From Flammeovirgaceae bacterium UBA5585 (GTDB taxonomy: Bacteria > Bacteroidota > Bacteroidia > Cytophagales > Cyclobacteriaceae), in assembly GCA_002425185.1 (NCBI GenBank), contig DILT01000017.1, forward strand, positions 62,001 to 126,000: a stretch of 64,000 nt of DNA. Direction: 5' to 3'. A model generated the notes under the pieces. It made no database searches and had not been told where the DNA came from. It saw only the letters and a program-made list of their open reading frames with translations. Made by a program: the position numbers and the translations under genes. Shown here in pieces: positions 17,309 through 26,049 of the stretch. How positions within the stretch are numbered: position 1 is the stretch's first letter; every line of letters begins with the position of its first letter.

Positions 17309-20300
17309 ATGAGTCAAGCTCAGATAATGGTCTTTCTTCAACGGATGTTTCAATTATAGTATTTCCAAGTCTTTCTTTGATGGTAGCAAACAGGAAATAA
17401 AGTCCGGGGATGATGATGATACCGAAAATAGTTCCGATTAACATGCCACCGGCTGCGGCTGTTCCAATGGAGCGATTGCCCAACTCACCGGGGCCTGTTG
17501 CAATAACCAACGGAATAAGGCCAGCGATAAATGCAAACGAGGTCATGAGAATAGGACGGAACCGGGTGGCTGCACCTTCGATGGTAGCCTCCAGTATACT
17601 GGCGCCCTGCTTGTGTTTTAAAATGGCAAACTCGATAATCAGGATGGCGTTTTTTCCCAACAACCCGACCAACATAATAAGCGACACCTGGGCATAAATG
17701 TTATTCTCCAGCCCAAGCAATTGGAGTGACAGAAACGCTCCGAAAATTCCGGTAGGCAATGAAAGAATAACCGGTAACGGTAACAAGAAGCTTTCATATT
17801 GGGCCGAAAGCAACAGGTAAACAAACACCAGACAGATAATAAAAATATAGATGGCCTGGTTGCCCGCCAGAATTTCTTCACGTGTAATGCCCGACCATTC
17901 ATAGGTGAATCCCCGTGGTAATTCTTTAGCCACTTCTTCAATGGCTTTTATTGCCTCACCACTGCTAAAACCCGAGGCAGCTTCACCGTTAATCATGGTA
18001 GCGTTAAACATATTATAACGCGTGATCATTTCAGGACCATACACCCGTTCAAGGCTGATGAATGTTCCATACTGAACCATTTCACCCCGGTTGTTTTTTA
18101 CATAAAGTTTCAGAATGTCCTCCGGCTTGGCACGATACTCAGGACCGGCCTGCACCATAACCTTGTACATTAAGCCGAAGCGCACAAAATTACTGGCATA
18201 AAAACTACCGACTAAGGTCTGCAAGGTGTTCATGGCAGTCGCCACACTCACATCTTTTTTTGCCGCCATTTTATAATCCACATGAATAAGGTATTGCGGA
18301 AAGGTTGGATCAAAACTGGTGAACGCATTGGCAACCTCGGGGCGGCTTTTTATTTTCTCAATAAAGTTTTGTGTCACCTCATTCATCCGGTTAAGGTTTC
18401 CGCTCCCGGTTTTGTCGATCAACCGCAATTCAAATCCGCTGGCATTACCAAAGCCGGGCACGGTAGGCGGGGGAAAGAATTCGATTACCGCATCGTTAAT
18501 GTGACTTGTTTTCTGTTGTAGTATTCCGATGAGATCAGTAACGGACTCATCACGTTCGTCCCAGGGCTTTAAGTTGATCATGGCCATACCATACGATGAG
18601 CCTGCAGATTCTGTAATCAGGCTGTAGCCACCAAGTGTTGAAATGTTTTCAACAACATCAATGTCCTGGCTCACCCGGGTAATCTCATCCAGCACTTTAC
18701 CGGTACGCTCAACGGTGGCACCCACCGGTGTGGTTACGTTAACATAAATAACGCCCTGATCTTCGGTTGGGATAAAACCAGAAGGAAGAAATTTATTAAC
18801 CCCCCAAATGCCCAACACAAAAACCAAAGTAACAGCAATGGTAATTCTCTTTTTAGAGGCATAACGCTTTACCAGTTCTTTATATCCGGATTCCAATTTT
18901 TCATAACCGAAATTGAATCGGTTGAAAAATGCCTGAAGCCATTTAGTGGAACTGCCGTGCGTGGGTTTAAGAATGATCGCGCAAAGGGCAGGCGTAAGCG
19001 TTAATGCGTTGACACCGGAAATGAAAATAGCTATGGCCAAGGTTAGTGAAAACTGACGATAGAAAATCCCCACCGGGCCCGACATAAAAGCTACAGGAAT
19101 AAATACCGCAGACATAACCAATGTAATGGCAATGATGGCACCCCCGATTTCATGCATGGACCGAAGGGTTGCCTTTTTTGCATCGATTTTATCTTCATGC
19201 ATTTTAGCGTGAATGGCTTCCACCACCACAATGGCATTATCCACCACAATACCAATCGCCAGCACCATGGCAAACAACGTAAGCAGGTTAATCGAAAAAC
19301 CCAGCACCTGCATAAAAGCAAATGTGCCGATAATGGCCACCGGTACAGCCAGTGCGGGAATGAGCGTAGAACGAAAATCCTGCAGGAAAATAAACACTAC
19401 GATGGAGACAAGAATGAAAGCTTCAATCAAGGTTTTCACTACCTCCGAAATCGAAGCATCCAAAAAGCGTGAAACATCATAGGCAAAATTGTATTTCATT
19501 TTAGGCGGAAAAGCCGAAGCTTCCAACTCGGCCATACGCTTTTTAACATTTTGGATAACCTCGCGCGCATTGGATCCCGGGCGTTGCTTAATCATAATGG
19601 AAGCCGAGGGTTTGCCATCGGTTTTGGAATCCATGTGGTAACTGAACGAACCGAACTCCACTTCGGCCACATCTTTTAAACTCAGGAGGGAGCCATCCTG
19701 GTTGGATTTGATGACAATATTTTCATACTGTTCAACATCAATAAACTTACCGGTATATTTCAATACGTATTGTAAGGATTGTGCCAGTTTATCTGAACTT
19801 TCGCCCGTTTTTCCTGGTGCCGCTTCTACATTTTGGGCGCGAATGGCTTCAATTACTTCATCCGTAGAAATAGAATATGCAGCAAGTTTTTCAGGATGCA
19901 GCCATACGCGCATGGAGTAATCGCGCATACCCATGATCTCTGCATAACCAACACCATCAATGCGCTTCAGTTCAGGCAGAATGTTGATGTCGGCAAAGTT
20001 GTATACAAACTTTTCATCGGCTGCCTCATCATCGCTAAACAGGTTAAGGTACAGCAACATGCTATTCACCTCCTTCTCGGTTTGCACGCCCGCTTTGATC
20101 ACTTCTTCCGGAAGTTCATCAAGTACTGTGCTTACACGGTTTTGAACGTTCACCGCAGCCACATCCGGATCGGTGCCTACTTTAAAAAACACGGTGATTA
20201 ATGTTGTGCCATTATTGGATGATACTGACGACATGTAGGTCATGCCGGGCACTCCGTTAATGGCACGCTCAATAGGGGTGGCCACCGCTTTTGCACACAC

Positions 20301-20465
20301 TTCAGCATTGGCTCCCGTATATTTGGCTGTAACGGTTACCGAGGGGGGAACAATCTCCGGAAATTGCGTAACCGGCAAACTGGTTAGTGCTAATAAACCC
20401 AGCAGGGTTATCATTAACGATAACACCAGCGACAGGATGGGCCGTTGAATGAACGTATCCAGCAT
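17298..20465 (-). CDS. RND multidrug efflux transporter, AcrB/HAE1 type
   Basis: At 1,055 residues the length matches AcrB/MexB. It is the inner-membrane proton antiporter of a tripartite pump, with twelve predicted membrane segments and two large periplasmic loops (LPVTQFPEIVPPSVTV near the N-terminus). The TM4 proton-relay motif reads GIVVDNAIVVVEA, so the first Asp is kept and the second is Asn. The Lys of TM10 is present in GLLGKNAILIIEFA. AcrB-type drug pumps usually have VDD, though VDN occurs in other HAE1 branches. It lies 3 bases behind the adaptor gene and overlaps the TolC-like gene. Substrate range cannot be read from the sequence. Confidence 0.96.
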   Translation of the reverse strand: MLDTFIQRPILSLVLSLMITLLGLLALTSLPVTQFPEIVPPSVTVTAKYTGANAEVCAKAVATPIERAINGVPGMTYMSSVSSNNGTTLITVFFKVGTDPDVAAVNVQNRVSTVLDELPEEVIKAGVQTEKEVNSMLLYLNLFSDDEAADEKFVYNFADINILPELKRIDGVGYAEIMGMRDYSMRVWLHPEKLAAYSISTDEVIEAIRAQNVEAAPGKTGESSDKLAQSLQYVLKYTGKFIDVEQYENIVIKSNQDGSLLSLKDVAEVEFGSFSYHMDSKTDGKPSASIMIKQRPGSNAREVIQNVKKRMAELEASAFPPKMKYNFAYDVSRFLDASISEVVKTLIEAFILVSIVVFIFLQDFRSTLIPALAVPVAIIGTFAFMQVLGFSINLLTLFAMVLAIGIVVDNAIVVVEAIHAKMHEDKIDAKKATLRSMHEIGGAIIAITLVMSAVFIPVAFMSGPVGIFYRQFSLTLAIAIFISGVNALTLTPALCAIILKPTHGSSTKWLQAFFNRFNFGYEKLESGYKELVKRYASKKRITIAVTLVFVLGIWGVNKFLPSGFIPTEDQGVIYVNVTTPVGATVERTGKVLDEITRVSQDIDVVENISTLGGYSLITESAGSSYGMAMINLKPWDERDESVTDLIGILQQKTSHINDAVIEFFPPPTVPGFGNASGFELRLIDKTGSGNLNRMNEVTQNFIEKIKSRPEVANAFTSFDPTFPQYLIHVDYKMAAKKDVSVATAMNTLQTLVGSFYASNFVRFGLMYKVMVQAGPEYRAKPEDILKLYVKNNRGEMVQYGTFISLERVYGPEMITRYNMFNATMINGEAASGFSSGEAIKAIEEVAKELPRGFTYEWSGITREEILAGNQAIYIFIICLVFVYLLLSAQYESFLLPLPVILSLPTGIFGAFLSLQLLGLENNIYAQVSLIMLVGLLGKNAILIIEFAILKHKQGASILEATIEGAATRFRPILMTSFAFIAGLIPLVIATGPGELGNRSIGTAAAGGMLIGTIFGIIIIPGLYFLFATIKERLGNTIIETSVEERPLSELDSYEK

Positions 20466-20468
20466 GAC

Positions 20469-21614
20469 TTACTGATTTAAGGTGTTTTCTTTCAGTAATT
20501 CTTCGGCAGGTACAACACGCGGTTTAATAACCATGCCTTCACGCACGTTCTGAATGCCTTCGTAAACAAATTGATCCGAATCGGTAAGGCCACTACCCAC
20601 TACATAAAAATCACCCAGGCGACCAATAGGCACAAAACTTTTAAGGCCAAGCGTCTGGTTGGCATTTAACAGGTAGACATAATTCTTGTCCTGGATTTCA
20701 ATACCGGATTTTTGCGGCAGGAGCAGGGCTCCGCTGCGTGAATCCTGCAATCTGATTTTACCTGTTGATCCATGCTTTAACAAACGGTTTGGGTTTTGAA
20801 ATTTAGCGCGCACGGCTATAGCACCGGTACCCACCTCAAACTCACTCTCCATCGTTTCGATGGTGCCCTTTAGCGGATACAGTGTTCCGTCTGCAAGGAT
20901 CAGCTCCACATTGGAAAGGTAAAATTCGTTTCTGCTTTTTGCCTTGCTGAAATTCATCAGGTACTCCACTTCCGATACGTTGAAGTAGGCATTAACCGTT
21001 TCAATATCGGATAGGGTGGTGAGCAGCGCACCAGCCGAGATCAGACTTCCGATTTTAAACGGAATACGGTCGATAATACCATTGAAAGGGGAGCGTATGC
21101 TCGTATTTGCCAGGCGAATGGAGGCTGCCACTTCTTCAGCCTTGGCCTGTTCAACACGCGACCGGGCAATTTCAACCTTGGCTTCCGCCAGGTCTAATTC
21201 GGTTTTTGTAATTACATTTTTGTTTACGAGTAACCGAACCCGTTCCAATTCAACCAGAGCTGATTTTGTTTCCGCTTCGGCACTGATTACGTTTGCCCGT
21301 GCCCGGTTTAAATCGGCACGGTACTCATCCTCGTTGATTTTAAACAGAAGCTGGCCTTTCTTTACTTCTTTTCCTTCATCTACCAGTATTTCTTCCAGGT
21401 AGCCCTCAACGCGTGCCCGCACTTCAATATTCTGAAATGCCTGGATGTTGGCCACATACTCCAGCGGTATGTTAATGTCGCGCTTGATTACCGTGGTCAC
21501 CGGAAATTCTTCAGGCTCGGTTAATTCGGCCGATTGATCTTTTGACCGGCAAGAAACTGCCAGCAGGGCAGCGATGGCTATAAGCTTAGCAATGGGGAAT
21601 GGATTACAGTACAT
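20469..21614 (-). CDS. RND periplasmic adaptor (membrane fusion) lipoprotein
   Basis: This 381-residue protein has a lipobox (LAVSC, Cys at about residue 22) and the layout of an AcrA/MexA adaptor. It has a lipoyl half-motif (VRARVEGYLEEILVDEGKEVKKGQLL), an alpha-helical hairpin from about residue 100 to 155 (ELERVRLLVNKNVITKTELD), a second lipoyl half (TSIRSPFNGIIDRIPFKIGSLI), and a beta-barrel. It bridges the inner-membrane pump and the TolC-like channel encoded directly downstream. The next gene starts 3 bases after its stop. It is preceded by 111 bases and a small secreted protein gene on the same strand. Confidence 0.95.
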   Translation of the reverse strand: MYCNPFPIAKLIAIAALLAVSCRSKDQSAELTEPEEFPVTTVIKRDINIPLEYVANIQAFQNIEVRARVEGYLEEILVDEGKEVKKGQLLFKINEDEYRADLNRARANVISAEAETKSALVELERVRLLVNKNVITKTELDLAEAKVEIARSRVEQAKAEEVAASIRLANTSIRSPFNGIIDRIPFKIGSLISAGALLTTLSDIETVNAYFNVSEVEYLMNFSKAKSRNEFYLSNVELILADGTLYPLKGTIETMESEFEVGTGAIAVRAKFQNPNRLLKHGSTGKIRLQDSRSGALLLPQKSGIEIQDKNYVYLLNANQTLGLKSFVPIGRLGDFYVVGSGLTDSDQFVYEGIQNVREGMVIKPRVVPAEELLKENTLNQ

Positions 21615-21725
21615 GACTTTGTTTAAAAAATTAATAGACCTTGTAAAAGCAGGATAAAATCTGACGGTTATCGGATAGGGGACTACCCCTGAACGCGCAG
21701 TAAGACTTGCGCTATTGAAAAGATG

Positions 21726-22121
21726 TCAGAAAAGCTTTCTGAGGTGAAGTGTACGTAGCACTTCACTAAAAGTATTGCACGATTCAAAATGAATAACTTG
21801 CTGATAAGCAAGGCGATTAAATGTAATGTCTAAATTACTGAAGGCATTGGTAATCCAGGCTGTATAGGTGTAGCCCACAGGCGAAATACTAACCCGGGAA
21901 CGTTCTGATCGCTTTGAAAGAGGTGAGAACTCATCAAGTTCTTCCTGGTCGCCAGCCGGGATGTCGCGCTTATTCAAGGCCTCCAATAAGAACTCAACCA
22001 ACGACACCGGATGATACGTTGATTGGAGCGCAAAGTCTTGATGATGATCCTCAAACAAAGCCGCATTGAGGAAAATCAAGACAAAGAAATTGACAATAGA
22101 ATTTCTTACGAGAGCCGCCAC
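21726..22121 (-). CDS. Small exported protein of unknown function upstream of the efflux operon
   Basis: The protein has 131 residues with a GTG start and an N-terminal hydrophobic stretch (SIVNFFVLIFLNAALF) followed by EDHHQDF. The mature part contains a His-containing start and a C-terminal region ending TLHLRKLF. I do not recognise a family. Position on the same strand, immediately before the adaptor-pump-channel genes and 20 bases behind a fitted promoter, suggests it is the first gene of the efflux operon. An accessory or metal-related role is possible because of the HH near the mature N-terminus, but that is a guess. Confidence 0.6.
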   Translation of the reverse strand: MAALVRNSIVNFFVLIFLNAALFEDHHQDFALQSTYHPVSLVEFLLEALNKRDIPAGDQEELDEFSPLSKRSERSRVSISPVGYTYTAWITNAFSNLDITFNRLAYQQVIHFESCNTFSEVLRTLHLRKLF

Positions 22122-22140
22122 TGTAGTAAAAAGTAAAACG

Positions 22141-22172
22141 CAAAGGTGCAGAAGGAAAAATCAATTTTCAAA
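22141..22172 (-). promoter_or_regulatory. Promoter of the efflux operon
   Basis: On the minus strand, TTTG (22172-22169) is followed after 20 bases by CACCTTTG (22148-22141), a good -33/-7 pair for a Bacteroidota promoter. It ends 19 bases before the GTG of the small exported protein, which supports that start. Confidence 0.5.
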
Positions 22173-22356
22173 TGCGATTGTACAGATGGTTGACAGGTTT
22201 AGCTACAACGTTTGAACCTGAGAAATTTCGGGCAAGGGGTTTTAAGTTGGAAGGGGGTAATTTATACACTGTTGTACAGGAGTGATCGATACCCTGACAA
22301 TTTTGAATATGGGGGGGACCACAAACACTACTAGCATATTTATATCAAAGTCAAAC

Positions 22357-22431
22357 TTAACATAATATAAATTATATAACTCTTGCTTGGCTAAGTTCCT
22401 GACCCGCAGTTATATAATCATATTATGTTAA
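22357..22431. repeat. A+T-rich hairpin element
   Basis: The left arm (22357-22381, beginning TTAACATAATAT) pairs with the right arm (22408-22431, ending ATATTATGTTAA) almost perfectly, with one small bulge near the middle, around a 26-base loop. A partial further copy of the arm (AGTTATATAATT) lies at 22534. The arms resemble the palindrome TTATGTTAACATAA seen at 27.9 kb. Confidence 0.7.
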
Positions 22432-22555
22432 CCATCCCAGCGTGCCATTGCGCACATTCCTTTGCTACGCTGGTCTGGGGGTTTTCGGCTTCGTATTGAA
22501 GATTCGGATTGTTGCCGCACAAGCCAGCGGCACAGTTATATAATTTGACGTTATA

Positions 22556-22621
22556 TTAAATAGCCGCTCAAGGCCGCGCTCATCCGGGCCGTGCACACCT
22601 CGTCCTTGAGTGTCTATTTAA
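22556..22621. repeat. Two-part palindromic element
   Basis: TTAAATAG (22556-22563) pairs with CTATTTAA (22614-22621), and inside it CTCAAGG (22567-22573) pairs with CCTTGAG (22604-22610). The two helices are separated by a symmetric 3-base mismatch. The outer arm matches the ATATTAAATAGC segment at 27986-27997. Confidence 0.6.
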
Positions 22622-22845
22622 ACGATAAAGAGTTGAGCAAGAAAGTTTTTTGCCAACGCGCATGAAAATGCAGGCCGCACATTCCTGACGCCAGCCAAAG
22701 CCAGCATCACACATGCTTGATTCAACGCTCTATCAATTCAATTGAGTTGCGATAAGGCTCACTGGATTAGTTCATTAGGTTCGCCATAGCTCACCAGAAC
22801 TTCAAAGGTGTTCGCACCTTATTTTTCTTTTGTCCTTTTTGCCTT

Positions 22846-22919
22846 CCTGCCAACTGTCCATATAGAAATTATTGTTGGCAGGCTGGGATGCTAAAAGTAC
22901 CAACCTGCCTGCCGGCAGG
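22846..22919. repeat. CCTGCC-type palindromic repeats
   Basis: CCTGCCAAC (22846-22854) is inverted as GTTGGCAGG (22874-22882), and CCTGCCTGCCGGCAGG follows at 22904-22919. Related GGCAGGCAGG-type sequences occur at 28922-28943, 36060-36082 and 63470-63482, so this is a small dispersed palindromic family. Confidence 0.55.
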
Positions 22920-22941
22920 AAAAATCAAGAGCCAAATATGC

Positions 22942-23009
22942 TTTCACGCACATCCCATCGCGCCACCTCGCCTTTGGGCTGGGCCACCGCGCAGCGGTAC
23001 ACCATAATC
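22942..23009 (+). repeat. Dispersed repeat, type 2 (copy 1)
   Basis: The segment from TTTCACG through CCATCGCGCCACC, TTTGGG and CTGGGCCA to ACCATAATC is closely similar to 36200-36270. It ends at the stop codon of the S41 gene on the other strand. Confidence 0.6.
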
Positions 23010-24025
23010 TATTTTAGCCAATCAATAGCATGTTGTAATGTACGGTCAATACCTTGGTGCACTTCCTGATTATGGTTTTTAACCCACGCATCAGGAGTCA
23101 GTCCTATACCTTCGTAACTTTTACCATCAAACATTTCCACTTTCTGGATAGAGTACGAATATACCCAGCCATTGGCTAACTCACGTGATATTTTGGTTCC
23201 GAAAGTACCATTGGTGGTATCTCCCATAATAATGACATTGGGTAAAGTTTTGGCCGCCATTACCATTCGTTCGGCAGCGCTAACCGTGTAGCGGTCGGTC
23301 AATATAATCAGAGGCTTATCAATATATGGATTTTGTTTTTTCAGGTACCAATTGAACCAGGGGGTATAATCGTTTGCTCCTCTCCCATTTTTTGTTTTAC
23401 TGCGAAGAAAGAATTTATCTTCCTGAGTAAATTTACCAAGAAAGGAATAGCTGTACGAAACATCCCCTCCGTTGTTGTGGCGCAGGTCAACAATATATCC
23501 ATTAACATCAGAGAAATCCTTGAGCATATTATCAAGTTTTACTGCATCAGCGCGAAACTCATCAAAATAGATATACGCGATGTTATGCGATTTGATTTTG
23601 CCATAAACAAATTTGGTACCTTCCACCTTTTCTGATTCGTCAAGGTAATTCTGCTTGATTAGTGATAAATCAAACAACGCATCATCAATTCTTTCCTGAA
23701 AATATTTATTTGCATCAAAGGCTCCATACTGAGCGGCCATTATGGCTACGTGACCATCTCCTATGGGTGCTATCATTCGGGTAAGGATTTCAAAAAGATC
23801 CTCATCACTGGTAGCTGTACTTATTTGCGGACGAAAAGTTGCATATACCATATCCCAATCAATATTTCTTTCTTCGAAGACGGCATAGTCATCTTTAAAG
23901 CTTTGCCAGAAATTTTCAAAAACAGCTACTGGAGAATTTCCGGGCTCTTCTATGAACATAAGTTCACAAGCCGTTAAACAAATGGCTACTGCAAAAAGTA
24001 TTATAAAGTATTTATTAGATTTCAT
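23009..24025 (-). CDS. S41-family peptidase, lipoprotein
   Basis: This 338-residue protein has a lipobox (LTAC, Cys20). It carries the S41/C-terminal-processing-protease catalytic domain: GDGHVAI at 89-95, the substrate-loop motif YIVDLRHNNGGD at 177-188, and the nucleophile S249 in YTVSAAERM. No PDZ domain is evident, which fits the short tricorn-like S41 group common in Bacteroidota. It is predicted to act in the periplasm on unknown substrates. It is third in an operon with an alpha/beta hydrolase and an outer-membrane protein, 4 bases behind the latter. A dispersed repeat abuts the stop codon. Confidence 0.88.
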   Translation of the reverse strand: MKSNKYFIILFAVAICLTACELMFIEEPGNSPVAVFENFWQSFKDDYAVFEERNIDWDMVYATFRPQISTATSDEDLFEILTRMIAPIGDGHVAIMAAQYGAFDANKYFQERIDDALFDLSLIKQNYLDESEKVEGTKFVYGKIKSHNIAYIYFDEFRADAVKLDNMLKDFSDVNGYIVDLRHNNGGDVSYSYSFLGKFTQEDKFFLRSKTKNGRGANDYTPWFNWYLKKQNPYIDKPLIILTDRYTVSAAERMVMAAKTLPNVIIMGDTTNGTFGTKISRELANGWVYSYSIQKVEMFDGKSYEGIGLTPDAWVKNHNQEVHQGIDRTLQHAIDWLK

Positions 24026-24029
24026 TACG

Positions 24030-24854
24030 CTAAAATTTAAATGTAGTACTGATATTTAATTGATGCTGGTAGCTCAGTAGGGTTCGGGGAATATTTGTAT
24101 GGATAAAGTCGAACCGGTATGCTGCACCAACAAGGAAACGGTTTGAAAGTGGGTACGTATAGTCTAGGGTGAAGTTTACACGCTGCAACTTGTTCCAGGT
24201 TACAAGTTCACCATCGCCAATAAAGGCTATGATTATCTTGGTACTCTTGTGTGATGCTATATTTTCAATGAATTCATCATCTTCGGCCAGATAAGGTGGT
24301 CTCGCCATCCATGATATAATAGGCACGGCCACATGAAAGGCAAGGGTGTGCTTGTCGTTAAAGGTATATGCTCTTCGATACCACACCTGTGCCGACTGGT
24401 TAATGAAATAGCCAAACATGCTGGACAATCCGAAGTTGTAAAAACCTGCCTGTAATTCAGACTGAAGAGAGCCTCCAAGCCAGGCTTGGTAAGCTGCTTT
24501 TGGCTGTATGGATTTACCAAAACCATAAGTAAGATTGATATTTAGAAATTCATGCGGCATCATCATGTGTGAATGACCATCCATATCCATCTCATTGGGT
24601 TTACCAATCTGAGAACTGTTATACGTAAACCCAACTTCAGCAAACTGAAAATATTTGGCCGAGCGTTGATATTTCAATTGGTAACTATTTGCAGACACAT
24701 CTGCATGGACAAATGGAGAATACACCAGGTCTTGCCTGGCAAGGAACGACACTCCGGCAGCCACGGATAAAGTCTGTTCCTTTTGTTGAGCAAATGCCAA
24801 CTGCAAGCTGCAAATACTGCAAAGCAAGTGAATCAATATTTTTTGGTTTTTCAT
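24030..24854 (-). CDS. Putative outer-membrane beta-barrel with a Met/His-rich loop
   Basis: The 274-residue protein has a signal peptide ending FAQ and many amphipathic strands, ending in an aromatic C-terminus (LNISTTFKF) as expected for an outer-membrane barrel. An unusual short segment, residues 89-101, reads MDMDGHSHMMMPH. It is rich in Met and His and would be a plausible soft-metal (copper or silver) ligand loop at the membrane surface. The start overlaps the hydrolase stop by 4 bases, and the S41 gene follows after 4 bases. I do not recognise the family name. A metal role is inferred from the loop only. Confidence 0.72.
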   Translation of the reverse strand: MKNQKILIHLLCSICSLQLAFAQQKEQTLSVAAGVSFLARQDLVYSPFVHADVSANSYQLKYQRSAKYFQFAEVGFTYNSSQIGKPNEMDMDGHSHMMMPHEFLNINLTYGFGKSIQPKAAYQAWLGGSLQSELQAGFYNFGLSSMFGYFINQSAQVWYRRAYTFNDKHTLAFHVAVPIISWMARPPYLAEDDEFIENIASHKSTKIIIAFIGDGELVTWNKLQRVNFTLDYTYPLSNRFLVGAAYRFDFIHTNIPRTLLSYQHQLNISTTFKF

Positions 24855-25843
24855 TGTATAGGATTGTTGTTTGCTAAGATTGGATTAACCTCGTCAAGCC
24901 AATTGTTGATAAGGCTGAATAATTCAGGATGCACTGTTTTGTCTAATTCGTTCCAGTTGTGGCATAACTCAGAGCGTACAAACTGATGGTTGACTCCTTC
25001 AATGGTATGTATCCAATGTTGCTCATTGCTATTCCATAAGAGTTGTGTCATCAGTTGTGTATTGCCAATATCATCTACCATGTAATCGTTCTCCGCATAA
25101 ACAGTTAAGATTGGACATGTAATGCGTGGGATATATCTGGACGGATTGTGCCTGATAACATGACTAAGGAAAATAGGCTTGACGAGATAGGATGAAGTCT
25201 TAATAACGGCCAAAGAAATCTTGAGCATGCTCATTTTAAATTTCAGTTTTCTACCATTATATCCTTTGCAGCTATACTGATTGTGCATGTCAAATAAAAC
25301 TTGCTGATGCACACTCTGGGCAGGACCTACCAGGTTGATCAGAAAAGAAATGTCATCAGGATTTTCAGCGGCAACAACTTGTGCGACATAGCCACCCTGA
25401 CTGTGGCCTATTAACCCGATTTGAGTAGCATCTATTTCAGGTCTTTGCTTCAGATATTCAATTGCTCTGGCTGCATCTGTGGCATATTGCCTAAATCCTG
25501 CTTTGCGCCAGTTTCCACCTGCCTGATTTATACCACGCTTCTCCAGAAAGAAAACCGCATATCCTCGGCTCAATAATAATTCAGCCAGGTCTTTGCAATA
25601 GGTATATTCTGCCTGAGGATGAAAGTTCGAACGATAAGAAAAGTCTCCACTTCCATTAATGAAGATGAATGCCGGTACTTGCTGGCCCAGCACTTGCTGT
25701 GGAAGTAACAAAGAACCTGAAACAATTACTTTTCCCGGAAGCAGCACTTCTTCGCCTGGACTTACCTGAGAATAAATTACCTTCTGGCAAAATCCTGATT
25801 GGTAAATGATGAGGGCAACTATACTTACAATTATTTTCTTCAT
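24851..25843 (-). CDS. Secreted alpha/beta hydrolase
   Basis: The protein has 330 residues with a signal peptide (about 20 residues, ending GFCQ). It has an alpha/beta-hydrolase core with the oxyanion segment FINGSGDF and nucleophile S148 in GHSQGG. The likely catalytic Asp is in VYAENDYM and the His in EGVNHQF. It resembles acyl- or dienelactone-type hydrolases of the peptidase S9 superfamily. It opens the three-gene leftward operon and faces the GlxA gene at 26050 across a shared regulatory region with three GGACA repeats, so GlxA is the likely regulator. Substrate unknown. Confidence 0.85.
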   Translation of the reverse strand: MKKIIVSIVALIIYQSGFCQKVIYSQVSPGEEVLLPGKVIVSGSLLLPQQVLGQQVPAFIFINGSGDFSYRSNFHPQAEYTYCKDLAELLLSRGYAVFFLEKRGINQAGGNWRKAGFRQYATDAARAIEYLKQRPEIDATQIGLIGHSQGGYVAQVVAAENPDDISFLINLVGPAQSVHQQVLFDMHNQYSCKGYNGRKLKFKMSMLKISLAVIKTSSYLVKPIFLSHVIRHNPSRYIPRITCPILTVYAENDYMVDDIGNTQLMTQLLWNSNEQHWIHTIEGVNHQFVRSELCHNWNELDKTVHPELFSLINNWLDEVNPILANNNPIQ

Positions 25844-25874
25844 GTAATTTTGAGTTTGTTGGTGAATTCAAGCG

Positions 25875-25931
25875 CAAAAGTACCAGGCGTGTAGACAGCA
25901 GTTCAGGACAGTGAACGGACATATCAGGACA
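25875..25931 (-). promoter_or_regulatory. Hydrolase-operon promoter with triple GGACA operator
   Basis: On the minus strand a perfect -7 element TACTTTTG lies at 25882-25875. Upstream of it, GGACA occurs on the plus strand at 25906-25910, 25917-25921 and 25927-25931, spaced 11 and 10 bp, about one helical turn each. The first and third sit in an 8-bp direct repeat TCAGGACA with a 21-bp period. An inverted TGTCC is at 25976-25980. This is the form expected for an AraC-type activator site, probably for the GlxA protein encoded next door. Confidence 0.5.
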
Positions 25932-26014
25932 ACATTCACTGACTCATCCGGCACAGTAAAATATATGGCCTGAAATGTCCGTATCTTGTCTCTAATTCTA
26001 GATTGTCAGTGATT

Positions 26015-26022
26015 TACCTTTG
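26015..26022 (+). promoter_or_regulatory. Promoter -7 element of the GlxA gene
   Basis: TACCTTTG matches TAnnTTTG exactly and ends 27 bases before the ATG at 26050. No clear -33 element stands at the expected distance, which would fit activator-dependent expression. Confidence 0.45.
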
Positions 26023-26049
26023 CAACAAGTCAAACATAAAAAGTGAGCC

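Larger units (their letters stand above)
22122..23008. other. 887-bp gene-free region with three hairpins and repeat remnants
   Basis: No convincing gene is present. The region holds the efflux promoter at its left end, two large imperfect hairpins (22357-22431 and 22556-22621), a third inverted repeat (22846-22882), a CCTGCC/GGCAGG palindrome at 22904-22919, and one copy of a dispersed repeat abutting the S41 gene (22942-23009). Motifs shared with the intergenic regions at 27.9, 28.9 and 36.1 kb (TTAACATAA, ATTAAATAGC) suggest decayed mobile or repeat sequence. Confidence 0.6.

Noticed and set aside
22681..22715. Another box of the three-site type, at a TGACGCC in the 887-bp gap
   Set aside because: Only TGACGCC matches. 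GTCCTTTT and GTTGACCT are absent and no -7 element follows at the right distance.
22872..23069. A 65-codon plus-strand frame at the right end of the 887-bp gap
   Set aside because: It is made from the CCTGCC palindrome and a dispersed repeat, and runs into the S41 gene on the other strand.
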